From contig QKYT01000278.1 in the NCBI GenBank assembly GCA_003550305.1, forward strand, positions 34,191-52,155: a stretch of 17,965 bases of DNA. Direction: 5' to 3'. The stretch comes from Glomus cerebriforme (Eukaryota > Glomeromycota > Glomeromycetes > Glomerales > Glomeraceae). The notes under the pieces were generated by a model. It saw only the letters and a list, made by a program, of their open reading frames with translations, made no database searches and was not told where the DNA came from. Shown here one piece after another: positions 10,135 to 17,008 of the stretch (within the stretch, counting starts at the first letter, position 1; the number at the start of each line of letters is the position of its first letter). A program made the translations under genes and the position numbers.

Positions 10135-10345
10135 TTGATGTGGATAAATAGTAATAAAACATTAGATTTTAATCTAAATGATAAATATTAATAAATATTT
10201 AAATGATAAACATTAAATTTGATAAACACTAATAAATATACTAATGATAAATAACTTGAACGATAAGAAATACAAATGATAAAAATTAAAATTTAACCAA
10301 TATGATAAACATAATGTTTTATAAAGGATAAATAATCCTTTGCAT
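10135..10345. repeat. Subterminal TGATAAA short repeats
   Basis: At least seven copies of (A/T)TGATAAA(C/T) or close variants (GGATAAAT, ACGATAAG) lie irregularly within about 200 bp just inside the left TIR. Clustered short subterminal motifs of this sort are typical transposase-binding sites in DNA transposons. In such A+T-rich DNA, chance contributes too. Confidence 0.45.
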
Positions 10346-10350
10346 TTATT
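10345..10350 (-). terminator. Candidate poly(A) signal of the micro-exon gene
   Basis: AATAAA on the minus strand, about 200 nt beyond the last recognisable micro-exon (10553). Weak evidence in this base composition. Confidence 0.25.
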
Positions 10351-10430
10351 TTGTTATATAAAATATTATATAAAATAATATAAAATTAAACTAAATAAAC
10401 TAAATGAAAAAAATGTAGCAATAAAAATAA

Positions 10431-10495
10431 GAAAGAAATGTTAAGCGATAAAAATAAAAAAAATGTCAAGCGATAAGTGATAAAAATAAGAAAAA
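10431..10495. repeat. Two direct repeats around AAGCGATAA
   Basis: AAATGTTAAGCGATAAAAATAA is followed directly by AAATGTCAAGCGATAAGTGATAAAAATAA. The two copies lie just beyond the last array unit and are not part of it. Confidence 0.5.
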
Positions 10496-10545
10496 TTATA
10501 AAAACCCAAAAAAAATGAAGTTTCAAAATGAAATGAATGTTACAA

Positions 10546-12185
10546 ATCTTATGTTTTCAATCCCAATTCACAGAAGCAAACTACAAAAAATAAGAAACGG
10601 TCAATTAGAATATTTTTAATAAAGAAAGAAAAAATGAAAAAATGAAGTTTATAACAAAATAATTCATTATGAAACTTACGTTTCTTTTCTGATTCTGAAT
10701 TTCCAAAGCTGAATCTACAAAAAAAAGAAGAAATATTTAGTTAGAATATTTCTTAAAGAAAAAAACTAAAAAAAAATAAAGTTTTATAATGAAACAAATA
10801 TTATGAAACTTATGTTTCCAATTCCAATTCACAAATGCAAACTACAAAAAAGAAGAAATGGTCGATTAGAACGTTTCTAATAAAGAAAGAAAAAATGAAG
10901 TTCGTAACAAAGTAATTCGTTACAAAACTTACGTTTCTTTTCTGATTCCAAATTTCTAAAGCTGAATCTACAAAAAAAAGAAAAAACATTCTGTTAAAAT
11001 GTTTCTTAAAGAAAAAACCAAAAAAAATGGGTTCGTAACGAAATATTCATTACAAAACTTACATTTCAGTTTTCCAAGTTCAGGAGCAAAACTTACAAAA
11101 AAAGAAGGAATGTTCAGTTCGAACATTTCTTAAAAAACACGAAGTTTTATTATGAAACTTACATTCCAAAAAGAAAGTTTCGAAGTTACAATTTTAAAAC
11201 TTACCAGATTTTTAAGCTAAAATTAAAAAAAAGCCTGATCCTACAAAAAAATGAAAAAAAGAAACATTAGTACCGTTTCTACTAATGATTCTTTAAGTAA
11301 ATGCATTAGATGAATTTCGCGAAGAAACTTTCATATCCAAAATGAAATCCAAGAACCTACAAGAAGAAAAAAGAANAAACATTAGAAACATTTCTATTTA
11401 AAAAAAATAAAAAAAAGAACAGTAAGTTTCGTTACAAAACTTACCATTTTCTAATTCCAAGTATCTGAACCAAAGAAGAGTTTACAAGAAAGAAAAAGAA
11501 CCATTAGAAAATGTTTCTAAAAAAAAGAAAAAAAATGGCAAGTTTCACAAAGAAACTTACCATTTTCCAATTTCACATATTAATCCAAAAGCCAAGAAAA
11601 CCTACAAAAGAAAAGAGAAAGAAAATATTAGAAATGTTTCTAATAAAAGAAAACAAAAAAAAATATGATAAGTTTTCCAAAGAAATTTGAGAAACTTACT
11701 GTTTCCAATTCTAATATCAAACCGAAAGTACAGAGAACCTACAAGAAAAGAAAAAAGAAATGTTAAAAATATTTCTTTAAAAAAAAAAAAATAGTAAGTT
11801 TCACAAAAAAACTTATTGGTTCACACTTTTCAGTATCAGACTGAAAACTGAGAAACTTACAAAAGAAAAAAAGAAGAAATGTTAGAAATATAAATTTGAA
11901 AAAAATAGTAAGTTTTCCAAAGAAACTTGAGAAACTTACCATTTCTGATTCCAATATCAAACTGAAAGTATAGAAAAGTTACAAGAAAAGAAAAAAAAAA
12001 ACATTAGAAACGTTTTTTTTAAAAAAAATGAAAAAAATGATTAGTTTTGTGAAGAAACTTACCATTTTTCCTTCCCAATCTAGACTGAAGAGTTCAAAGA
12101 ATCTACAAGAAAAAAAAGAAATATTAATAAGCATTTTTAAAAAAAAACAAAAAAAATGATAAATTTCGCAAAGAAACTTACCATT
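10546..12185 (-). repeat. Tandem exon-intron array, about 14 units of 112-142 bp
   Basis: Donor-like sites recur with mean spacing of about 125 bp. In minus-strand order, each unit has a donor GTAAG(T), usually followed by TTC or similar; a CTAAY-like branch point (CTAAC, CTAAT or TTAAC), once as TACTAAT; 20-30 nt of C/T-rich tract; an acceptor TTGTAG; and a short exon. Eleven donors are intact (GTAAG starting at plus positions 12181, 12062, 11939, 11699, 11560, 11444, 11204, 11162, 11062, 10932, 10679). Three read ATAAG (11816, 10813, 10552) and one GAAAG (11332). Nine acceptors are TAG and the others TAA-like. Ordered repetition of all four intron signals in one orientation is hard to explain as a plain A-rich satellite. 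Confidence 0.85.
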
Positions 12186-12357
12186 TCTTAATTTTCAGAA
12201 CTAAGTTCAAATGGCAATTAAAAGTTACTAATTTAAGATTTAAAATAAACTGCGGTTGTGACTTAATTGATAAGTGTAATGTGCAATTATTTTTTTTTAA
12301 ATAAATTGCAACTCATACACATAATACAATAAAAGCATATATTAAGCTTTTTTTCAT
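10553..12357 (-). CDS. Micro-exon gene for a putative secreted repeat protein
   Basis: Proposed model on the minus strand: E1 12357-12319, E2 12249-12182, E3 12102-12063, E4 11978-11940, E5 11855-11817, E6 11738-11700, E7 11601-11561, E8 11481-11445, E9 11356-11333, E10 11240-11205, E11 11091-11063, E12 10967-10933, E13 10841-10814, E14 10714-10680, E15 10580-10553. Introns are 69-113 nt. E1 starts MKKSLIYAFIVLC and E2 continues FILNLKLVTF, a good signal peptide. E3, E4, E6 and E7 encode related 13-residue units (FFELFSLDWEGKM, LFYTFSLILESEM, VLCTFGLILELET, VFLAFGLICEIGK). The shared pattern is hydrophobic-x-x-F-[SG]-L-x-x-E. E12-E15 keep one frame although they are 35 and 28 nt long. Problems: joining E2 to E3 creates TGA, E7 and E8 shift frame, and some splice sites are mutated. 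It could be decaying, or use exon skipping or intron retention. Repeat-exon secreted effectors are known in such fungi and micro-exon secreted genes in flukes and aphids; homology is not claimed. Confidence 0.55.
12319..12357 (-). CDS. First exon: start codon and signal-peptide core
   Basis: ATG at 12357 (minus) opens 13 codons, MKKSLIYAFIVLC: a basic n-region and a hydrophobic core. The frame would stop at the next codon but one (GTA TGA), and exactly there a donor GTATGAGT (12318 downward) is available. A 69-nt intron then ends in CCGCAG at 12250, and the exon after it stays open for 68 nt in the matching phase, adding FILNLKLVTF to the hydrophobic stretch. No TATA box is evident upstream. 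Confidence 0.5.
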
Positions 12358-13025
12358 TTTTTTTTTCTTTTTCAATTTCAATTTTTTTTTTCAATTAATC
12401 TTATGAAAAGCCTCTCCTCTATGAATGAGTAGAGATCATTAATACCTACAGGAAAAGAGACATTGCTGCTTTCTCTGTCCATTCATAATGACAAAAAGAG
12501 GAAATATTAGTAGTAAAATATTACAAAAAGTGAAAATTAAAATTTTTTGGACAGTTTTGACTCACTTTATTTTTGCATTTGGCTAAAATTATGTTTAATG
12601 TTAGCTAATATAATAATCCAGATTCTGATTTTAAAGATTTTTTAATAAATTTTAATAAAATTTTAATTATATATAATTTTATAAAAAAAATATTTTTTAA
12701 TATATTTATTAGATAAGTAAATTTAAAATAAATGAAATTATAATTATATAATAACTATTTATTATAACTATTTATTATATTGAGTGCCATTGATATATGG
12801 GTGTTGTGCAACAGTATATAATATGTATATCAATACTTCCAAACCTTCCTGATGAATAAATACATTGTCAAATAATATTCAATAAATAAATGCATCATCA
12901 ATTATCATTGTGATAATATTCAATAAATAACTGCATAATCAACTAATCTCGTAGTTATAATATTACAGATATTTATTGATATTTATCTGAAATTCTGAAT
13001 GCGTTGATTATTGATATTTTTATCA
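12358..13025. other. Upstream region of the micro-exon gene, no other gene seen
   Basis: Polypyrimidine runs (12350-12395, plus strand) lie just before the start codon of the minus-strand gene. An acceptor-like CCTGTAG (minus, 12452-12446) could belong to a 5' untranslated intron. The rest is A+T-rich, with direct repeats at 12871-12942. Confidence 0.35.
12871..12942 (+). repeat. 31-bp direct repeat, two copies
   Basis: AATAATATTCAATAAATAAA, then TGCATCATCAA, at 12871-12901. A near copy follows at 12912-12942. A shorter related piece (GATGAATAAATACATTGTCA) lies just before, at 12851. It is probably subterminal repeat sequence of the surrounding TIR element. Confidence 0.65.
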
Positions 13026-13082
13026 TGATAAATAATGATAAAGAGATATATATCGTTATATATCTCCCAAAAATTTTCTGAT
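13026..13082 (-). repeat. Right terminal inverted repeat
   Basis: 57 bp, inverted copy of 10022-10080 with three substitutions and two fewer T residues in the T-run. Confidence 0.75.
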
Positions 13083-13380
13083 GAAAAAAGTATAAAAATG
13101 AAATTTGCTGAAAATATCTGTTTAGCAGTACTTTATATGTTTTTATTATTTGAAGTTTTGAACATTGCTTGATCCTAAAAAGAGATACTCTTGCATTGTC
13201 ACAGATTCAAATAAGAAATGATACTATTTAACAAAGAATGGTACAACTTCTTCTAAGATGATTTTAGGGACAATTAATTGTTATTATTATTAATAATAAG
13301 TACCTTATTTACTATACTAAGTTTCTCTTATATTATATAAAACTACCAGGAAATTTAAAATTCAATCCCAATGTAAGCAC
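13083..13380. other. A+T-rich stretch, no gene seen
   Basis: Contains a small hairpin TTATTATTATTAATAATAA (13280-13298). No coding or transposon signal recognised. Confidence 0.4.
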
Positions 13381-13780
13381 AAATCATGAGAAGTATTTTC
13401 TTTCTTTTGTATTCAAAAATGCTTCATTATCAATTTCTATTTTAAGTATCCAATTCAGTTATTTTATGAGGACAGCTCTATACTCAAATATCTCATTCTT
13501 TCCATTAAGTTCCTCATTCTATTATTGATGTGTTTTAGTTCATATTGTGATTCTTTAAATTTCTCAATTCAATTATTCAATTCTTTCATGTGTACTATAC
13601 AGTTTTTACAATTTTTCTATTTTATCAAATGCAAATGTGAATTTAACATGTTGAAGAAAAGTTTTTCACTTTTTCTCAGTTATATACTGTACATTTCTAA
13701 CATTTTTATTGGAAAATATAGGTTCTCAATAATTAATTATTTGATATCTTATTGTTATTCAGATAACTTTATTTAAATAT
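13380..13780 (-). pseudogene. Coiled-coil gene remnant
   Basis: Minus-strand translation from about 13640 gives NCKNCIVHMKELNN, stop, IEKFKESQYELKHINNRMRN and then LMERMRYLSIELSS before further stops. The Leu/Met/Ile spacing and charged residues look like a coiled coil. The plus-strand frame open at 13525-13776 is rich in Phe, Ser, Tyr and Cys and is a shadow of this. It lies just outside the right TIR of the 10022-13082 element. The other coiled-coil remnant (8250-9635, same strand) lies outside the left TIR, so the two may be parts of one gene split by insertions. The family is unknown. Confidence 0.3.
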
Positions 13781-13821
13781 AAAGTATCTAAAAAAATATA
13801 TATATATTTGAATATAGTATA

Positions 13822-13827
13822 TTTATT
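13822..13827 (-). terminator. Candidate poly(A) signal of the 323-residue gene
   Basis: AATAAA on the minus strand, about 90 nt after the stop codon at 13917, which is a normal distance. Chance occurrence is possible in this A+T-rich context. Confidence 0.4.
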
Positions 13828-13916
13828 TCTTTTAACAATAACAAAAAAAAAATAATAATAAATAATTTAAAATATTTATGAAAAATAATTTCTTTAAAAT
13901 TTTCTAGCAAATTAAA

Positions 13917-14888
13917 TTAATTTTTCTTTTTGAAAAAAGAACTTACAGCATCAGCAGCTTCAGTAAAGAAATTTTTACCATCACCATCAGAATCACCACC
14001 AAATTTAAGTAATAAATTTTTAACATCATTTTTAAATTTATCATCTCTAAAAATATTATTTCTTAATTCTTCTTCAATATTTTGTAATAACTTTTCTTCA
14101 AATTCATCTATAAAAGGTCTAATAAAATTCGAAATTTTAGCAGGTAATTTAGCAAACATTCTATCAACAAAATTTCCTTCATCCTTTCCTTCTCCAAATA
14201 TTTTTAACACCTTTGAAAATTTCTTTCCACCTTCATCATCATCATCACCACCACTTTTACTTTTTGAAAAGATTCCACGAGATTGAATATCTTTATCCTT
14301 TTTCGAATCAAATACAGTTTTTCCCACCTGATTAACCATATTTCCTTTGATGTGTTGCGGTACTTTTTCACTAACTTCTTTATTAATTTCTTCTCCTGAA
14401 CGATGTACAGGAGGTTTAATAAGTTCTATAACTTTATTAATAACACCTTCTTTACCTTCCTTTAAAAATCCAAAATTAAAGTTTTTGAAAAAATTTTTAA
14501 TGTCATCATCATCGTCATCATCATCATCGTTAGCAAAATCCCATATAGCCTTTTTTGATTCAGTAACAATAATATCGGTAATTCTATCAGGTGAATCACT
14601 TGTTATATCATCTAAATGCCTTCTCGTATCTTCTCGAACATCTTCTTTAAAATCATCGGATAATTTTTCCGTTAAAGATGTTGCTACTTTAAGTACACTT
14701 TCAAGAAACGTATCATTTTCATCATCACCATCATCAACTCTTTTTTTAATAAAATCCATAACTTTATCTGGAAGTTTTTCCACTATAACTTCTTTGAGCT
14801 TTTCTAAATTTCTTTCAACATGACCTTTTAAATCATCTCTATGTTTATCAATGTACACCTCAACCGCTCTTGCAACTCTATCCCGCAT
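13917..14888 (-). CDS. Acidic helix-rich protein, 323 aa, unknown function
   Basis: This is the only long intact ORF, clearly less A+T-rich than its flanks. The start MRDRVARAVEVYIDKHRDD has A at -3 (CAATATG) and a TATA box about 100 nt upstream. The protein is strongly charged and amphipathic-helical, with a nine-Asp run (residues 121-129) and acidic or Gly/Asp linkers (213-222, 298-304). A KLP-centred module appears twice: VEKLPDKVMDFIKKRV (36-51) and FAKLPAKISNFIRPFI (245-260). A related KVPQHIKG lies at 175-182. The middle part, PPVHRSGEEINKEVSEKV (159-176), could be a conserved block. There is no signal peptide, membrane segment or catalytic motif. The architecture resembles uncharacterised fungal proteins made of amphipathic-helix repeats, possibly LEA-like, but I cannot name a family. 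No intron is needed. Confidence is high that it is a gene and nil for function. Confidence 0.85.
   Translation of the reverse strand: MRDRVARAVEVYIDKHRDDLKGHVERNLEKLKEVIVEKLPDKVMDFIKKRVDDGDDENDTFLESVLKVATSLTEKLSDDFKEDVREDTRRHLDDITSDSPDRITDIIVTESKKAIWDFANDDDDDDDDDIKNFFKNFNFGFLKEGKEGVINKVIELIKPPVHRSGEEINKEVSEKVPQHIKGNMVNQVGKTVFDSKKDKDIQSRGIFSKSKSGGDDDDEGGKKFSKVLKIFGEGKDEGNFVDRMFAKLPAKISNFIRPFIDEFEEKLLQNIEEELRNNIFRDDKFKNDVKNLLLKFGGDSDGDGKNFFTEAADAVSSFFKKKN
14502..14528 (-). repeat. Asp-encoding trinucleotide tract
   Basis: GAT/GAC codons encode nine consecutive Asp. Shorter GAT runs occur at about 14233-14249 and 14717-14734. Mixed GAT and GAC codons suggest selection on the protein rather than a fresh microsatellite slip. 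Confidence 0.7.
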
Positions 14889-14983
14889 TATTGAAGAAAG
14901 AGTTTATTATTATTATTATTATTTTTTAAAAAAAATTATTTTCAAGAAGAAACGGTTGTTTGATAATTTTTTTTTTCTTTTAA

Positions 14984-14991
14984 TATTTATA
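14984..14991 (-). promoter_or_regulatory. TATA box of the 323-residue gene
   Basis: TATAAATA on the minus strand, about 96-103 nt upstream of the start codon at 14888. It would place transcription start near 14955-14960 and give a 5' leader of about 70 nt, including an AAT-repeat stretch (14908-14923). A CCAAT sequence on the plus strand at 15320-15324 is a weaker upstream candidate. Confidence 0.4.
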
Positions 14992-16696
14992 CAAGTTTAA
15001 ATCTTGTTCGTGAGAAATCTAATCTGGCGTTTGATTTTGTGTAATAGAAAAATTAACATTTCGGTTTTAATTAAAAGAAAGACAAGGCTTATTAATAAAG
15101 TATTACCTTTTTAAGATATAACCGTTAAGGAATTTGACTTTAAAATAATATTTAAACTAGTACACGGGCGTACAATCTTGTGTTTAATGTTTAATTTGTA
15201 AACGCAAATATGGAAAAGTTTGACTACATTTAATTACGTTTTTCTTATGCTACATATTGTCATACGGATGATTGTCATTAAAATGACATTTTTGCGTCGA
15301 TCGAGCTCAAAGCTCTTGGCCAATCAAAATTGTTTAATTATTTTAAATAAGTTATTTGACAAGTAATTATGATTTATATGATTCACGTGTTCAATATAAT
15401 TTATAATATATGTACGTAGATAATCAACTAGCGAGGATCATAATCTTTATGAAATTTATTTCATATTTAACCGTTTTTTTACCATTATGGCGTTACAATA
15501 TAGAAATAAAGAAACACCCCTTACCCCTTAGTAAAGTTTGAATAGTACTTTTTAATAATGTTGATTTCATTTTTCATTTGTACTTTTCCTTATAAAAGAA
15601 ATTAACTTTATGCATAAATAGTGTGATCACAGGATGCAGTCATGCGCTACATGCGCTAATAGCGCTAATCAGCAGTCATTTGCTTTATCAGATATGGAAG
15701 CACATACGTTAATGATATCATACGGCATGTATGGTTGAAATATACTGGTTATTAACATATGTAAGACGTGGCAACAAGTTAAAATTATGTAATCATGTGA
15801 ATTACTGAGTAAATGAAGTTTGATATATAGTACTTTCCCTTTCAGTTTATATAACTTATATCGGAGGATCAACTACTTTTTCAATAGCCGACTTTTATTA
15901 TATTTCATATTCCTAAAACGTTTTCTTTTCAAAATTGTTGTAAATTTATTTGATCATCAAAAATCACAAATTTTGAATATATAAAAAATGCTTCAGATAT
16001 AATTGGGTTACTTGATGATTTTTTTTTATCATTGCAACAATGAACTGCGTCGAACTAAAACAAATAAGGAAATTATACAAAAATTGTTTCTCCGATTCCC
16101 CGATTTCCAATTTTCCGTGTGGAAAATAAAAAATATCTAACGAAAAAACCTAAATATAAAAAGACCCTCAAAATGCTTATGGTTTTTTTTCTCATCCTTT
16201 TCTCATTGTCAAACATTTTAATATATATTTTTTTCTTTTTATTATTTACAACCCTTCGTTTCAATTAGTTGCACTTTTTTTTTTTCATCAAAGTTTATTA
16301 TTTCATATTAATACAATTTTAATACAGATTAAGAAACTCTTTTATTCTTGGATAGTTTTTCGTGGACTGTCATGAGAAAAATCTGGATGCTCACGTATAG
16401 AATACTCATAGAATCACGCTTCTTAAAAAATAAAAGAGAAAATAAGACTTATTTGATCCTAAATAAAACTACTAATCCTCAATCCCTTATAATTCTATTA
16501 ATCATTCCTAACAAGAGAGGTTGAGTCAGGGAGTTACAGAATTATGTTGTATGATAGTTTTTAAAATGTTTTTTTCAATTGAAGGACCCGTTTAAATTGA
16601 TTCGTATTATTTGTTTATTTGAATCAGTTGATGTTTCAGTTGTATGAATTGTATATTTGTTTGCTTTTTTCCACATTTTTTTTTCTACAGTATATG
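14992..16696. other. Long intergenic region, no gene seen
   Basis: No coding frame is convincing. It is less uniform in composition than the rest and contains a GAGCTCAAAGCTC palindrome-like site near 15303-15315 and a CCAAT site at 15320. Three GCGCTA hexamers occur at 15644, 15654 and 15662 between two copies of GCAGTCAT. A plus-strand TATAAAAG at about 15592 has no gene behind it. Likely the upstream region of the 13917-14888 gene plus neutral sequence. Confidence 0.4.
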
Positions 16697-17008
16697 CTTC
16701 AGGTGATGATTTGCGTCAGACGATAACTGACGCACCTCAGAATGTCTCAGATGTGAATTGTCTGAAGTAAAAATAAATTAAATATTTAAAGTAAAACGTG
16801 TAATCTGAAAATAGATTAAGATAATGTATGTAAAAAATTGTGTCAAAAATTTTCCCATCTTAAAACGAATACTGTAAGACTAAAAGAAATTTTATTCGTC
16901 ATATTGCCAAATTTGTAAATTCATACAATGATAAAAAATTTTCCCATACAATAACAAGGATTCGTCGTATTTTGACGACTTGACATCTGACGCAAATTGT
17001 CACCTGAG
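16697..17008. mobile_element. Small MITE with 23-bp TIRs and subterminal hairpins
   Basis: The left end TTCAGGTGATGATTTGCGTC (16698 onward) and, inverted, the right end CTCAGGTGACAATTTGCGTC (17008 downward) match over about 23 bp. Just inside the left TIR, GCGTCAG...CTGACGC forms a hairpin (16713-16733). On the right, GTCGTATTTTGACGAC does the same (about 16964-16979). The interior has two direct copies of AAAAATTTTCCCAT and no coding frame. No perfect target duplication is visible. TATATG occurs on both sides but not at matching distances, so the true borders may lie slightly outside. Superfamily unknown. Confidence 0.65.

Larger units (their letters stand above)
10022..13082. mobile_element. 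3.06-kb TIR element carrying a split gene
   Basis: The left end 10022-10080 and the right end 13026-13082 are inverted copies: ATCAGAAAATTTTT, then GGGRGATATATARCGATATA, TATCTCTTYATCATTATTTA and TCA. They differ by three substitutions and a 2-bp indel over 57-59 bp. No clear target duplication is visible (an AT dinucleotide at each border is possible). The left subterminal region is rich in TGATAAA units and the right one has 31-bp direct repeats. No transposase is readable, so the unit is non-autonomous or a captured segment. The superfamily is unknown. The interior is dominated by the minus-strand micro-exon array. Confidence 0.7.

Noticed and set aside
7397..11376. Single N bases at 7397 and 11376
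   Set aside because: These are ambiguous base calls in A-runs, not biological features; the second lies in a candidate intron of the micro-exon array and does not affect its splice signals.
11763..11960. 65-residue minus-strand ORF as an independent gene
   Set aside because: It is a read-through of two micro-exons (ILESEM and FLSFQSDTEKCEP) and the introns between and after them. Phe-rich parts correspond to pyrimidine tracts, so it is better explained by the split-gene model.
10546..12185. CRISPR array or simple A-rich satellite
   Set aside because: Unit length varies (112-142 bp), conserved parts are intron signals rather than one fixed repeat, and the genome is eukaryotic. A plain satellite does not predict ordered donor, branch, tract and acceptor motifs.
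13930..14823. Two plus-strand ORFs (118 and 158 residues) opposite the 323-residue gene
   Set aside because: Ser-rich shadows produced by Asp/Glu/Lys codons of the minus-strand gene; no independent start context or composition.
15642..15680. GCGCTA triplet as an operator-like array
   Set aside because: Only three short copies at uneven spacing with no gene start nearby; not enough to call a regulatory site.
16073..16264. 63-residue Lys-rich minus-strand ORF
   Set aside because: Short, arises from T-rich plus-strand sequence, with no homology signal, no neighbour context and no promoter.
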